64,000 bases of DNA from Microbacterium sp. SLBN-154 (lineage in GTDB: Bacteria; Actinomycetota; Actinomycetes; Actinomycetales; Microbacteriaceae). The notes beneath the pieces are model-generated. The model did no database searches. It saw nothing but the letters and a program-made list of their open reading frames with translations, and had not been told where the DNA came from. Each line of letters begins with the position of its first letter. Within the stretch, counting starts at the first letter, position 1. Below are positions 1 to 11,937 of this stretch, piece by piece. The DNA lies in assembly GCF_006715565.1 (NCBI RefSeq), contig NZ_VFNL01000001.1:1984001-2048000 (forward strand), read 5' to 3'. The translations under genes were made by a program, and so were the position numbers.

Positions 1-40
1 AGTCGGTCTCGCCGTGGCGGACCAGGATCAGTGAGCTCAC
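1..40 (-). CDS. Histidine phosphatase family protein (N-terminus only)
   Basis: Only the first 13 codons are inside the window. From a GTG start they read VSSLILVRHGETD, which contains the RHGE phosphohistidine motif of the phosphoglycerate mutase-like histidine phosphatases; the His of RHG is the catalytic nucleophile in that family. The rest lies off the left edge, so substrate and length cannot be judged. It reads in the same direction as the sirtuin gene, whose stop is 37 bases upstream of this start. Confidence 0.6.
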   Translation of the reverse strand, partial: MSSLILVRHGETD

Positions 41-77
41 CGCACGAGCGTACCGGGGCCCGGCTGAGGGTCCGCCC

Positions 78-932
78 TCAGCGGGCGTCGGGCACCGGGA
101 GGTTGTCGGCGAGGAAACGCAGGACCGGAGACGTACCCGCGTCGATCTTGACCGTGGCCCGCGCATCTCCGCGCGTCTGCCCCCGATTGATGATCACCAC
201 GGGGAGCTTCCGACGTCGCGCGCGCTCGAGCAGGCGGATGCCGGAATTGACCACCAGCGACGACCCGGCGATCACCAGCGCATCGGCCGTGCGGACGATC
301 TGCTCGGCCTCGCGGAACTTCTCGGCCGGGACGAACTCGCCGAAGAACACGACATCGGGCTTGAGCATGCCGCCGCACACCGTGCAGTCGGGGAGGATGA
401 AACCGTCGGTCGCCGAGGGCACGACATCCCCATCGGGTCCGAGGGGAACCGCGTCCGGCACGGTCAGCCACGGGTTGTCGCGCTCGACCCGGACCGCGAG
501 GTCGCGGCGGTCGAACACCTGGCCGCAGTGCGTGCAGAACACGCGGCGCATCGTGCCGTGCAGCTCCACGACACGGCGGCTCCCCGCGCGCACATGCAGA
601 CCGTCGACGTTCTGAGTGACCACTCCGGCTGCGATGCCGCGATGCTCGAGGTCGGCGATCGCCCCGTGTCCGGCGTTCGGGCTCGCGGCGGCGAACGCTC
701 GCCATCCGAGATGGGAGCCCACCCAGTAGCGGCGACGGGCGGCGGCGTCGCCGAGGAACTGCTGCGCCGTCATCGGGGTGCGTACCGGAGCGCCCTCGCC
801 GCGATAGTCGGGGATCCCCGAGTCGGTCGACACCCCGGCGCCGGTGAGGATCGCCAGCCGACGGCCTCGGAGCACGTCCAACGCCTCGGAGACGGCCGGC
901 GTCTGAGAGCTCAGATCGGTCGTGACGGTCAC
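78..932 (-). CDS. Sir2-family NAD-dependent protein deacylase
   Basis: A 284-residue sirtuin expected to remove acyl groups from lysines using NAD. The N-terminal part carries the NAD-binding GAGVSTDSGIPDYRG motif, then TQNVDGLHVRAG and the catalytic-histidine segment VELHGTMRRV. A zinc module with two cysteine pairs follows (CTHCGQVF and CTVCGGML), then VIAGSSLVVNSG. All core sirtuin motifs are present, so it should be active. The GTG start at 932 is chosen because GGGAGG lies just upstream and the sirtuin homology begins soon after; a much longer upstream reading frame has no family similarity. A TACACT -10-like box lies at 951-956 on the minus strand. It is divergent from the RNA methyltransferase gene. 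Confidence 0.9.
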   Translation of the reverse strand: MTVTTDLSSQTPAVSEALDVLRGRRLAILTGAGVSTDSGIPDYRGEGAPVRTPMTAQQFLGDAAARRRYWVGSHLGWRAFAAASPNAGHGAIADLEHRGIAAGVVTQNVDGLHVRAGSRRVVELHGTMRRVFCTHCGQVFDRRDLAVRVERDNPWLTVPDAVPLGPDGDVVPSATDGFILPDCTVCGGMLKPDVVFFGEFVPAEKFREAEQIVRTADALVIAGSSLVVNSGIRLLERARRRKLPVVIINRGQTRGDARATVKIDAGTSPVLRFLADNLPVPDAR

Positions 933-1037
933 AGACACCTCCCTTCGCCGAGTGTAGGTCGCCGGGTGCAGGTGAGGGACTCTAGGCCCGGCGCTTTTCG
1001 GCGATGTTACGAGACGTCCGGGTGCGAGAGTGGTCGG

Positions 1038-1850
1038 ATGCAGCTGCACGAGATCGACGATCCGGACGACGATCGCCTTTCGGACTACCGCGACCTCACC
1101 GATGTCGCTCTGCGAAGGGTGCGCGAACCCGATGAGGGGCTGTACATCGCGGAGTCGGCGAAGGTGATCGGCCGGGCCCTGGGGGCGGGGCATCGTCCGC
1201 GTTCGGTCCTGGTGCAGCGCAAGTGGGTCGACGACGTCATGCCGCTTCTGGCCGAGACACCCGAGGTCGATGTGTTCGTCGTCCCGCCGGCCGTCGCCGA
1301 GGCCCTCACCGGATACGCCGTGCACCGTGGGGCCCTCGCCGCGATGCACCGTCCGGCCCTTCGGAGCGTGGCCGACACCGTCGCGGGGGCGCGGACGGTG
1401 GTGGTGCTCGAGGACATCGTCGACCACACCAACGTCGGTGCGGTCTTCCGCAATGCCGCCGGGCTCGGTGCCGACGCCGTCCTGGTGTCACCGCGGTGCG
1501 CCGACCCGCTCTACCGCCGGAGCGTGCGCGTGTCGATGGGGACCGTCTTCCAAGTGCCGTGGACGCGGCTGGCCGACCCGCGTTCGAGCGCCGCCGAGCT
1601 GGCATCGGCCGGCTTCCACGTCGTCGCGCTCGCCCTGGCCGAGGATGCGGTGACCCTCGACGCCTTCGCTCGCGATCGGCCGGATCGGGTCGCCCTGCTC
1701 CTCGGCGGCGAAGGACACGGTCTGTCGCGCCGAAGTCTCGCCGACGCCCATTCGGTGGTCACCATCCCGATGACGGGCGGTGTCGATTCGCTCAACGTCG
1801 CCGCGGCGAGCGCGGTGGCCCTGTGGGCACTCACGCGCGAGGCGCCGTGA
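1038..1850 (+). CDS. TrmH/SpoU-family RNA 2'-O-methyltransferase
   Basis: A 270-residue SPOUT methyltransferase using S-adenosylmethionine, expected to methylate a ribose 2'-OH in tRNA or rRNA. The N-terminal third resembles the substrate-binding domain of SpoU enzymes. The C-terminal knot shows the three family motifs: VDHTNVGAVFRNAAGLGA (motif 1, catalytic Arg), LLLGGEGHGLS (motif 2) and IPMTGGVDSLNVAAASA (motif 3). The exact nucleotide target cannot be read from the sequence. The ATG at 1038 begins MQLHEIDD. It has no good ribosome-binding site but lies 6 bases after GAGAGT, an imperfect -10 box, so a leaderless message is possible. Confidence 0.88.
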   Translation: MQLHEIDDPDDDRLSDYRDLTDVALRRVREPDEGLYIAESAKVIGRALGAGHRPRSVLVQRKWVDDVMPLLAETPEVDVFVVPPAVAEALTGYAVHRGALAAMHRPALRSVADTVAGARTVVVLEDIVDHTNVGAVFRNAAGLGADAVLVSPRCADPLYRRSVRVSMGTVFQVPWTRLADPRSSAAELASAGFHVVALALAEDAVTLDAFARDRPDRVALLLGGEGHGLSRRSLADAHSVVTIPMTGGVDSLNVAAASAVALWALTREAP

Positions 1851-1856
1851 CGCCGC

Positions 1857-2687
1857 TCAGGAGTCGTCCGTCGACCGGATGATCGGCAGGGGCTCGGGCC
1901 GCTTGGGCACGACGGTGTCGCCCGAGGACTGCTGGCGCAGTCGTCGCAGCACCCACGGCACGAGGTATTCCCGCGCCCACACCAGGTCGTTCGACCGCGC
2001 CTGACGCCAGGTGCGCACCGGCAGGGGATCGGGCGCCATCGGCTGGAGGTCGTCGGGCACGGCCAGGGTGCGCAGCACCATCCGGGCGACTTCGTGATGA
2101 CCGAGCGAGTTGTAGTGGAGCCTGTCGTCGTCGAAGAAGCGCACGTCCTGCACCTCCTTGAGAGCCCACTGGTCGGCGACGATGCAGTCGTACTGCTCCG
2201 CGATCGCGCGGATGTTCTCGTTGTAGATGGCGACCTTGCCGCGGATGCCGCGGAACACCGGGGTGAAATTCGTGTCGATGCCGGTGAAGACCACGAGCGT
2301 CGCACCGGAGGCGGACAGTCGCACCACCGCGTCGTGGAAGATGTCGGCCACCACGTCCGGATCCGAGCCCGGACGGATCACGTCGTTGCCGCCGGCGGAG
2401 AAGGTGACCAGATCGGGTTTGAGCTCGAGGGCGGGCTCGACCTGCTCGTCGACGATCTGACGGATCAGTCGACCCCGGATCGCGAGGTTGGCATAGGAGA
2501 AATCGGGAACCTGACGGGAGAGCACCTCGGCCACCCGGTCGGCCCAGCCTCGGTGCCCGCCGGGCGAACCGGGCTCGGGATCGCCGATGCCCTCGGTGAA
2601 CGAGTCGCCCAGGGCGACGAATCGCCGCCAGGGATGCAGTTCGTGGTTCGCGGCATAGGGGCTCGGGTGGTCGGGGGTGGTCGACAT
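1857..2687 (-). CDS. SGNH/GDSL-family hydrolase
   Basis: A 276-residue esterase/lipase-like protein without a signal peptide. Block I is FVALGDSFTEG with the nucleophilic serine, the Gly block lies in the NLAIRGR region, the Asn block is SAGGNDV, and the C-terminal catalytic Asp/His pair is DDDRLHYNSLGHHEVA. The natural ester is unknown. It converges on the methyltransferase gene with 6 bases between stop codons. A CCGAGGAAG ribosome-binding sequence precedes the ATG, and TACCCT at 2717-2722 (minus strand) is a likely -10 box. Confidence 0.88.
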   Translation of the reverse strand: MSTTPDHPSPYAANHELHPWRRFVALGDSFTEGIGDPEPGSPGGHRGWADRVAEVLSRQVPDFSYANLAIRGRLIRQIVDEQVEPALELKPDLVTFSAGGNDVIRPGSDPDVVADIFHDAVVRLSASGATLVVFTGIDTNFTPVFRGIRGKVAIYNENIRAIAEQYDCIVADQWALKEVQDVRFFDDDRLHYNSLGHHEVARMVLRTLAVPDDLQPMAPDPLPVRTWRQARSNDLVWAREYLVPWVLRRLRQQSSGDTVVPKRPEPLPIIRSTDDS

Positions 2688-2776
2688 GGCGCTTCCTCGG
2701 CTCGTGGCTTGTGTCGAGGGTAGCGTCCGAGGCGTCGTCTATCGTGGTGACTCGTCGTGTTCGGGAAGGGGGAGCT

Positions 2777-4627
2777 GTGGACGAGGCCGCTCTGACCGAC
2801 ACCGCCGGCGACACCGACATCCATCTCGGCAGCTTCGCCGCCGAGCACCTGTCGCCGACCTGGCCGCAGCGGGCGCCGTGGGGCACCGCGCAGCGGCTGC
2901 GCGCCTGGCAGGCCGAGGCGCTGGACCTCTACTTCTCGCTCGACGGCCCCGACGGCGAGGGGGCGGGACCGCGTGATTTCCTCGCGGCGGCCACCCCCGG
3001 GGCCGGCAAGACGACCTTCGCGCTGCGATTGGCCACCGAGCTCCTTCGGCGCCGGGTGGTCGACCGCGTGGTCGTCGTGGCCCCCACCGAGCACCTGAAG
3101 TCGCAGTGGGCCGATGCGGCCGCACGCGTGTCGCTGCGCCTGGATCCGGCGTTCAGCAACCGGTTCGTCGCGCCCTCCCGCCAGTACCACGGGGTTGCGG
3201 TGACGTACGCGCAGGTCGCGGTGAAGCCCTCGGTCCATCAGCACCTGACCGACTCCGCGCGCACCCTCGTCATCCTCGACGAGGTCCACCACGGCGGCGA
3301 CGCCCTCAGCTGGGGTGATGCGCTTCGGGAGGCCTATGGTCGGGCGACCCGGCGGCTGCTGCTGTCGGGAACCCCGTTCCGCAGCGATACCGCGCCCATC
3401 CCCTTCGTGGAGTACCACCCCAACGACAAGGGCATCAGGATCTCCCGGACCGATTACGCCTACGGCTATCGCCGGGCCCTCGAGGACGGGGTCGTGCGCC
3501 CCGTGATCTTCCTCGTCTACGCCGGGCAGATGCGGTGGCGGACCAAGACGGGCGATGAGATGGAGGCCCAGCTCGGACAGGACAACACCAAGGACATCAC
3601 CTCGCAGGCGTGGCGCACCGCACTCGACCCCGAGGGAGACTGGATTCCCGCGGTTCTCCGGTCTGCCGATCGTCGACTCAGCGAGGTGCGCGAGCAGGTG
3701 CCCGATGCGGGTGGTCTGGTGATCGCGACCGACCAGACCGCGGCGCGGGCGTACGCCGCGATCCTGGAGGGGATCAGCGGGGAACGACCCACGGTCGTGC
3801 TCTCCGACGAGGCGGAGGCGTCGTCGCGGATCGAATCGTTCTCGGCGGGGACGTCGCGGTGGATGGTCGCGGTGCGGATGGTGTCCGAGGGTGTCGATGT
3901 TCCGCGCCTGGCCGTGGGGGTCTACGCCACGTCGGCGTCCACCCCGCTGTTCTTCGCCCAGGCGATCGGGCGTTTCGTCCGTGCTCGGCGTCGCGGCGAG
4001 ACCGCGAGCGTGTTCCTGCCGAACGTGCCGCAGCTGCTCGCGCTCGCTCACGAGCTGGAGCGCCAACGCGATCATGCCCTCGACCGCGACACCGACGGCG
4101 ACGACGAGTGGAACGCCGAAGAAGACCTGATGGACGCCGCCGAGCGCGAGGAGAAGGCCTCCGACGCGCTGACGCAGGAGTTCACCTTCCAGGCGCTCGG
4201 GTCGGCCGCCCACTTCGACCGCGTCATGTTCGACGGCCGTGAGTTCGGTCAGCTCGCCGTGCCCGGAACTCCGGAGGAGGAGGAGTTCCTCGGACTTCCG
4301 GGCCTTCTCGAACCCGAGCATGTCCACGAGCTGCTGCTGCAGCGTCAGGCGCGCCAGAGTCGTCATCGCAAGGTTCGTGAATCAGCCGCGGCCACGGGTT
4401 CCGAACCGGCGACGCCTGCACCCCCCGCGGCCCTGCACCGCACCCTCAAGGAGCAGCGTCAGCTCCTCAACAGCCTGGTCGGCCTGTACGCCCGGCAGAG
4501 CGGTGAACCGCACGGGGCCGTCCACGCCGAGCTGCGGCGCATCTGCGGTGGGCCCGCCGTCTCGCACGCCACCGTGGCGCAGCTGCAGGCGCGCATCGAT
4601 GTGCTGCGCGCACGCGTCCGGTCCTGA
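2777..4627 (+). CDS. DEAD/DEAH-box superfamily 2 helicase
   Basis: A 616-residue SF2 helicase or translocase. Walker A is ATPGAGKTTFA near residue 75, motif Ia VVVAPTEHLKSQW, the Walker B variant ILDEVHHGGD near residue 167, motif III LLSGTPFRSD, and motif VI AIGRFVRARR near residue 395. The C-terminal 200 residues have acidic and basic stretches and no recognised domain. Nucleic acid substrate and role are unknown; related proteins are annotated only as helicases in Micrococcales. The GTG at 2777 is preferred because GGGAAGGGGGAG precedes it and a TATCGT -10 box sits at 2740-2745; an in-frame GTG at 2711 would lie upstream of that promoter. Confidence 0.85.
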   Translation: MDEAALTDTAGDTDIHLGSFAAEHLSPTWPQRAPWGTAQRLRAWQAEALDLYFSLDGPDGEGAGPRDFLAAATPGAGKTTFALRLATELLRRRVVDRVVVVAPTEHLKSQWADAAARVSLRLDPAFSNRFVAPSRQYHGVAVTYAQVAVKPSVHQHLTDSARTLVILDEVHHGGDALSWGDALREAYGRATRRLLLSGTPFRSDTAPIPFVEYHPNDKGIRISRTDYAYGYRRALEDGVVRPVIFLVYAGQMRWRTKTGDEMEAQLGQDNTKDITSQAWRTALDPEGDWIPAVLRSADRRLSEVREQVPDAGGLVIATDQTAARAYAAILEGISGERPTVVLSDEAEASSRIESFSAGTSRWMVAVRMVSEGVDVPRLAVGVYATSASTPLFFAQAIGRFVRARRRGETASVFLPNVPQLLALAHELERQRDHALDRDTDGDDEWNAEEDLMDAAEREEKASDALTQEFTFQALGSAAHFDRVMFDGREFGQLAVPGTPEEEEFLGLPGLLEPEHVHELLLQRQARQSRHRKVRESAAATGSEPATPAPPAALHRTLKEQRQLLNSLVGLYARQSGEPHGAVHAELRRICGGPAVSHATVAQLQARIDVLRARVRS

Positions 4628-4746
4628 GCGGGGCGCCGCTTCGGTCGTCCGAAATGCTGGCAATCCGCGTCCTGGTAGGGGCCCGCGGGGTGCCGGTGGC
4701 TAGCGTGGAGATGTTCCCACCCCCCCCGAAACGAGGTCGATTCCGC

Positions 4747-5838
4747 GTGCCCGCCGCCCCTGCTCACATCACCGCTCGCGACCGTCGCCGGTGGGCGCAG
4801 TACCTCGTCGACGAACGCGCCGAGGCGCGCGTCTACCGTGAGCTCGCCGCCCGACGGGGAGGGGAGGAGCGTGACATCCTCCTCGCCCTCGCCGAGGCCG
4901 AGGGCCGGCATGAGGCGCACTGGCTCGAGATGCTGGGCGGTGAGCCCGACCGGCTGCCACGTCCGGATGTGCGCACCCGCGTGCTCGCACTGCTGGCACG
5001 GCGCTTCGGCTCGATCTTCGTCCTCGCGCTCGCTCAGCGAGCCGAGGCGCGATCGCCCTACGAGGCCGAACCCTTCGCCTCGGCCTCGATGGCCGCCGAC
5101 GAACGCATCCACCAGGAAGTGGTGCGCGGGCTGGCTGCCCGGGGTCGTCGACGACTGTCGGGCTCGTTCCGTGCCGCCGTGTTCGGCGCGAACGACGGAC
5201 TCGTCTCGAACATGGCCCTGGTGATGGGTATCGGCGCCACCGGCGTCGCCCCCTCGTTCGTCCTCTTCAGTGGCGTGGCGGGACTGCTGGCCGGCGCGCT
5301 GTCGATGGGGGCGGGGGAGTTCGTCTCCGTGCGCTCGCAGCGGGAGCTTCTGGCGGCCACCGAGCCGAACAACGACGCCGACCACGTCCTTCCCGACCTC
5401 GACCTGGACGCCAACGAGCTCGCACTGGTCTACCGCACGCGGGGGATGTCGGAGGCCGATGCCGACGCGCGGGCGCGAGCGGTCGTCGGCGCGGCCCGTG
5501 ACGCGGACCGGAGCGTCCCCTTCCGGCTGGCCGCCGAGGACTCCGACGCGCACGATGTCATCGGTCGCGACTGGGGTGCGGCGCTGTCGAGCTTCCTGTT
5601 CTTCTCCTCGGGCGCTGTGATCCCGCTCCTGCCGTGGCTGTTCGGGCTGTCGGGGACGATCGCCATGGTCTCCGCGTTGGTGCTCGTCGGCATCGCGCTC
5701 CTGGCCACCGGCGCGATGGTCGGACTGCTCTCGGGCGGCCCGCCGCTGCGCCGGGCACTGCGCCAGCTCACCATCGGCTACGCGGCCGCGGCGGTCACCT
5801 ACGTTCTCGGGCTGATCTTCGGAGTCGCCGTGGGATGA
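4747..5838 (+). CDS. Ferritin-like/VIT1-CCC1 fusion metal transporter
   Basis: A 363-residue membrane protein. Residues about 10-130 form a ferritin-like helical domain with di-iron-type Glu/His repeats (EAEGRHEAHW and ADERIHQEV). The remainder is a VIT1/CCC1 Fe/Mn transporter, beginning FRAAVFGANDGLVSNMALVMG, with a cytosolic Glu-rich part and three closing membrane helices. The family exports or sequesters iron or manganese, and the fused N-domain is thought to bind or sense the metal. The GTG at 4747 follows GAGGTC; an in-frame ATG at 4711 would add MFPPPPKRGRFR and is an alternative. A rho-independent terminator follows the stop directly. Confidence 0.85.
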   Translation: MPAAPAHITARDRRRWAQYLVDERAEARVYRELAARRGGEERDILLALAEAEGRHEAHWLEMLGGEPDRLPRPDVRTRVLALLARRFGSIFVLALAQRAEARSPYEAEPFASASMAADERIHQEVVRGLAARGRRRLSGSFRAAVFGANDGLVSNMALVMGIGATGVAPSFVLFSGVAGLLAGALSMGAGEFVSVRSQRELLAATEPNNDADHVLPDLDLDANELALVYRTRGMSEADADARARAVVGAARDADRSVPFRLAAEDSDAHDVIGRDWGAALSSFLFFSSGAVIPLLPWLFGLSGTIAMVSALVLVGIALLATGAMVGLLSGGPPLRRALRQLTIGYAAAAVTYVLGLIFGVAVG

Positions 5839-5851
5839 CGGCGAAGAACAG

Positions 5852-5882
5852 AAAAACCCCCGGCGAACCGGGGGTTTTTCTT
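5852..5882 (+). terminator. Rho-independent terminator of the VIT1 fusion gene
   Basis: A perfect hairpin, CCCCCGG / CCGGGGG with loop CGAA, is flanked by five A on the left and five T on the right. It works in either direction and so separates the transporter gene from the oppositely oriented tRNA-Leu. Confidence 0.92.
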
Positions 5883-5886
5883 GTTG

Positions 5887-5971
5887 TGCGCGAGGGGGGA
5901 CTTGAACCCCCACGCCCTATACGGGCACTAGCACCTCAAGCTAGCGCGTCTACCTATTCCGCCACCCGCGC
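5887..5971 (-). tRNA. tRNA-Leu (GAG)
   Basis: An 85-nt class II tRNA. Acceptor GCGCGGG pairs with CTCGCGC (one G-U), the discriminator is A, the anticodon stem-loop is GCTAGC-TTGAGGT-GCTAGT with anticodon GAG, a long variable arm follows, and the T arm contains GGTTCAAGTCC. CCA is not encoded. A TAATGT -10-like box lies at 6003-6008 on the minus strand. Confidence 0.95.
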
Positions 5972-6099
5972 ATGGGTGTTTCGGTCGTGCAACCGAGGAT
6001 CGACATTACCACGTCCGCGGGGCCGCTCGTGCGCACGGGCGGGCCGGCGACCCCGGAGGGCGTCGGATCGGGCCGCAGATCGCGGGCACCGGGGGCGGG

Positions 6100-6105
6100 T
6101 AGGTT
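6100..6105 (+). promoter_or_regulatory. -10 box TAGGTT for leaderless M20 peptidase gene
   Basis: TAGGTT ends 7 bases before the ATG at 6113 and no Shine-Dalgarno sequence fits between them, so the transcript probably starts at or next to the start codon. Confidence 0.6.
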
Positions 6106-6112
6106 AGTCCGC

Positions 6113-7414
6113 ATGCCGACGCCCGGATCCGATCTCCCCGAAGTCGCCCGCATCGCCCAGGATCTCATCCGATTCGACACCACCAACTTCGGCGGCGGCC
6201 GATCCCGCGGCGAGCGCGAGGCCGCCGAATACGTCGGTGCCTTCCTGCAGTCGCTGGGACTGCAGCCGGAGTACTACGAACCCATCGATCGGCGCACGAA
6301 CGTGATGGCCCGCGTGCCGGGCCGGAATCCCGATCGGCCGGCCCTCGTCCTGCACGGCCACCTCGACGTCGTCCCCGCCGTGGCCGAGGATTGGAGTGTC
6401 GATCCCTTCGGCGGCGAGGTGCGCGACGGCATGCTCTGGGGCCGCGGAGCGGTCGACATGAAAGACATGGATGCGATGATCCTCGCCTCCGTCGCCGAGA
6501 TGCTCCGCGCGGGCGAGAAACCGGATCGCGACCTCGTGCTGGTGTTCTTCGCCGATGAGGAGAACGGTGGCATCGAAGGGTCCCAGCTCGTCGTGCGCGA
6601 CCGCCCCGAGTGGTTCGCCGGGGCGACGGAGGCCATCAGCGAGGTGGGCGGCTACTCGATCAGCGTCGCAGACCGTCGCGCCTACCTGTTGCAGGTGGGG
6701 GAGAAGGCGCTCGTGTGGATCCGGCTCATCGCCCGGGGACGCGCCGCCCACGGCAGCAGCTTCCACCCCGACAATGCCGTCACCCGCCTCGCTGAAGCGG
6801 TGGCGGCGCTCGGCCGCACCGCGTGGCCGGTCACGCTGACCGACACGACGTCGCAGCTCGTGGCCGCTCTCGGCGAGCTCTCCGGCCGCGCCGGTGACGA
6901 CCCCGACGAGCTGGCCGCCGAGGCCGGCCCCGCGGCGGGATTCCTCCGCGCGACGCTGCGGACGACCACCAACCCCACCGGGCTGACCGCGGGATACAAG
7001 CACAATGTCATCCCCGATCGCGCGGAGGCGCTCATCGACGTCCGCGTGCTCCCCGGCACCGAAGACGCCGCTCTGGCCGACATCCGTCGCATCATCGGCG
7101 ACGACGTGGAGGTGGAGGTCGTCCACCGCGACATCGGGCTCGAGGTGCCCTTCTCCGGCGACCTCGTGGACGCGATGGTGCGGGCGCTGGGCGCACACGA
7201 TCCAGGCACCCCCGTCATTCCCTACCTCATGGGAGGCGGCACCGACAACAAGGCCTTGGCCGAGCTCGGGATCGCAGGGTACGGATTCGCACCGCTGCGC
7301 CTCCCTGCGGATCTGGACTTCACCGGCATGTTCCACGGCGTCGACGAGCGGGTGCCGATCGCGGCGCTCGAGTTCGGTCAGCGAGTGCTCACCGACCTGC
7401 TGCGCACCTGCTGA
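6113..7414 (+). CDS. M20/M25/M40-family metallopeptidase
   Basis: A 433-residue dizinc amidohydrolase of the ArgE/DapE/carnosinase group, probably acting on dipeptides or acylated amino acids in the cytoplasm. Visible metal-site motifs are LHGHLDVVP (first His and the following Asp), [11 protein letters not shown] (bridging Asp), FFADEENGG (catalytic Glu and metal Glu) and a C-terminal GGGTDNKA segment. The dimerisation domain occupies the middle, from about residue 200 to 310. The ATG at 6113 is chosen from homology and the -10 box placed for leaderless expression. The next gene, uppP, starts 40 bases downstream. Confidence 0.9.
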   Translation: MPTPGSDLPEVARIAQDLIRFDTTNFGGGRSRGEREAAEYVGAFLQSLGLQPEYYEPIDRRTNVMARVPGRNPDRPALVLHGHLDVVPAVAEDWSVDPFGGEVRDGMLWGRGAVDMKDMDAMILASVAEMLRAGEKPDRDLVLVFFADEENGGIEGSQLVVRDRPEWFAGATEAISEVGGYSISVADRRAYLLQVGEKALVWIRLIARGRAAHGSSFHPDNAVTRLAEAVAALGRTAWPVTLTDTTSQLVAALGELSGRAGDDPDELAAEAGPAAGFLRATLRTTTNPTGLTAGYKHNVIPDRAEALIDVRVLPGTEDAALADIRRIIGDDVEVEVVHRDIGLEVPFSGDLVDAMVRALGAHDPGTPVIPYLMGGGTDNKALAELGIAGYGFAPLRLPADLDFTGMFHGVDERVPIAALEFGQRVLTDLLRTC

Positions 7415-7454
7415 CGCAGCGCCGCCACTCCTCCCCGTCCACCGAAAGGCGCAC

Positions 7455-8285
7455 ATGCAGCTCATCGAGGCGATCTTCCTCGGCATCGTCCAGGGCCTCA
7501 CCGAATTCCTCCCGGTCTCCTCCAGCGCACACCTGCGCATCGTGGGGGAGTTCCTGCCGTCGGCGGAGGACCCCGGGGCGACCTTCACCGCGATCACCCA
7601 GATCGGCACCGAAGCGGCGGTCCTGCTCTACTTCTGGAAGACCATCGTCCGCATCATCTCGCGGTGGGCGCAGTCACTGGCCGGGCGGGTGCCCAGGAAC
7701 GACCCCGATGCCCGCATGGGATGGCTGATCATCATCGGCACCATCCCGATCGGCGTCCTCGGATTCCTGCTGCAGGATGTCATCCGCGATACGTTCCGCA
7801 ACCTCTGGCTCGTGGCGATCGTGCTCATCGTGTTCGGACTGCTCCTCGGCGCCGCAGACCGGTGGGGCGCGCGTCGGCGGGAGCTGAGCGACCTGACCTA
7901 TCCGCACGGCCTCGCGCTCGGCTTCGCGCAGGCGCTCGCCCTCGTCCCCGGTGTGTCGCGCTCGGGTGCGACCACGACCCTCGGCCTCGCCCTCGGCTAC
8001 ACCCGCCCCGCCGCGGCCGAGTACGCCTTCCTGCTCGCCGTGCCCGCGGTGTTCGGCAGCGGGTTCTACGAGCTGCTGCAGAGCTTCGAAGAACCCGGCG
8101 GACCCTACAGCCAGCTCGACACGGCGGTGGCGACCGTGGTCGCCTTCGGTGTCGGCCTTGCGGTCATCGCGTTCCTGATGCGCTACCTCAAGCGCGGCAG
8201 CTTCCTGCCGTTCGTCATCTACCGACTGGCGCTGGGCACGCTGCTCATCGTGCTGCTGTCAGTGGGGGTGCTGCAGCCCTACTGA
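7455..8285 (+). CDS. uppP: Undecaprenyl-diphosphate phosphatase (UppP/BacA)
   Basis: A 276-residue polytopic membrane enzyme that recycles the cell-wall lipid carrier by converting undecaprenyl diphosphate to the monophosphate; it also confers bacitracin tolerance. The two signature regions are intact: [15 protein letters not shown] near the N-terminus and [10 protein letters not shown] in the middle. About eight hydrophobic segments follow the usual pattern and the length is normal. GAAAGG precedes the ATG. It may be co-transcribed with the upstream peptidase. Its stop codon lies in the left arm of a hairpin shared with the convergent PAC2 gene. Confidence 0.95.
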   Translation: MQLIEAIFLGIVQGLTEFLPVSSSAHLRIVGEFLPSAEDPGATFTAITQIGTEAAVLLYFWKTIVRIISRWAQSLAGRVPRNDPDARMGWLIIIGTIPIGVLGFLLQDVIRDTFRNLWLVAIVLIVFGLLLGAADRWGARRRELSDLTYPHGLALGFAQALALVPGVSRSGATTTLGLALGYTRPAAAEYAFLLAVPAVFGSGFYELLQSFEEPGGPYSQLDTAVATVVAFGVGLAVIAFLMRYLKRGSFLPFVIYRLALGTLLIVLLSVGVLQPY

Positions 8286-8304
8286 TCGGGAACGACGGTT
8301 CCGA

Positions 8305-8308
<4 letters not shown>
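8282..8308. terminator. Inverted repeat shared by the convergent uppP and PAC2 genes
   Basis: CTGATCGGGA (8282-8291) pairs with TTCCGATCAG (8299-8308), with one G-T pair and a 7-base loop. The uppP stop (8283-8285) is in the left arm and the PAC2 stop (8305-8307, minus strand) is in the right arm. It probably acts as a bidirectional terminator, though there is no clear T-run. Confidence 0.55.
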
Positions 8309-10930
<2,622 letters not shown>

Positions 10931-10939
10931 ACTAGCCGG

Positions 10940-11896
10940 GTGCGAAAACTCCCCGCTCTGCTCGCCGTCGTCGGCCTGTCCGCGCTGACCCTGGTCGGAT
11001 GCACCAGCGTCCCGGCTGCGGGATGCGACCGGCCCGCGTCATCCGGATCTTCTCTCGACTCCCTCGTCACCGTCGACGGTGACCTGGGGAGCGCCCCCGA
11101 GGTCGAGCTGTACACGCCGTTCCAGGTCCGCTCGACCTCTCACACCGACCTCGAGGCCGGCAACGGAGCAGCGCTGACCGCGACCGAGCAGGCGGCTCTG
11201 CTGGATGTCACCATCGTCAGCGGCGAGACCGGTGAAGTGCTCATCCAGACCCCCTACGACGACGACATCGCCCGCGTGGCGCCGATGTCGCAGTGGTACA
11301 CCCCGATCCCTGCTCTGGAAGACGCGCTGGAGTGCGCGACCGAGGGGTCGCGCGTGGTCGTCGGCCTCGCGCCCGGCGACATCCTGCCGGAGGCGGCGGC
11401 CAGCATCGGTCTCGCCGAGGATGAGTCGGCGGTCGCCGTCATCGACGTCCGCAAGGCCTATCTGCCCCGGGCTGCGGGCGCACTGCAGTTCAACGCCGGC
11501 TTCAACCTCCCCTCCGTCGTCCGCGCCGCCGACGGCACACCCGGTGTGATCGTCCCGGACGCCGCTGCGCCGAGCGACCTCGTCGTGGAGACCCTCATCC
11601 GTGGTGACGGGCCCGAGGTGACCGGCGACGTGCCGGTGCGCGTTGCCTACACCGGCGTGCTGTGGGATGACAAGACGGTGTTCGATTCCTCCTGGGGCCA
11701 GGCACCGGTCTCGTTCGCGCTCGACGACGTCGTTCCCGGTTTCGCCGCGGGGCTGGAGGGCCAGACGGTCGGATCGCAGGTGATGGTCGTCGTTCCGCCG
11801 GACCAGGGGTACGGCGACGCGGGCCAGGGGAGCATTCCCGGTGGCGCGACCCTGGTGTTCGTCGTGGACATCCTCGGACTCGACGAGATCTCCTGA
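10940..11896 (+). CDS. FKBP-type peptidyl-prolyl isomerase lipoprotein
   Basis: A 318-residue exported lipoprotein. The signal peptide ends in the lipobox LTLVGC at residues 17-22, so Cys22 would be lipidated on the outer face of the membrane. The C-terminal 100 residues are a recognisable FKBP domain (RVAYTGVLWDDKTVFDSSW, VVPGFAAGLEGQTVGS and VVVPPDQGYG), expected to catalyse proline isomerisation in secreted proteins. The preceding 150 residues look like a second, degenerate FKBP-like domain. The GTG is fixed by the leaderless -10 box. The same gene sits next to pafBC in related Micrococcales. Confidence 0.9.
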   Translation: MRKLPALLAVVGLSALTLVGCTSVPAAGCDRPASSGSSLDSLVTVDGDLGSAPEVELYTPFQVRSTSHTDLEAGNGAALTATEQAALLDVTIVSGETGEVLIQTPYDDDIARVAPMSQWYTPIPALEDALECATEGSRVVVGLAPGDILPEAAASIGLAEDESAVAVIDVRKAYLPRAAGALQFNAGFNLPSVVRAADGTPGVIVPDAAAPSDLVVETLIRGDGPEVTGDVPVRVAYTGVLWDDKTVFDSSWGQAPVSFALDDVVPGFAAGLEGQTVGSQVMVVVPPDQGYGDAGQGSIPGGATLVFVVDILGLDEIS

Positions 11897-11931
11897 CCTC
11901 CGCGCCTTCCGGATCTTCGCCCAGCCGCGCC

Positions 11932-11937
11932 TAGGAT
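11932..11937 (+). promoter_or_regulatory. -10 box TAGGAT for leaderless pafB
   Basis: TAGGAT is followed by six bases (GAGGGG) and the GTG start at 11944, indicating a leaderless pafB transcript separate from the FKBP gene. Confidence 0.65.

Noticed and set aside
2465..4366. 633-codon minus-strand frame opposite the helicase gene
   Set aside because: No recognisable domain, and all helicase motifs are on the plus strand.
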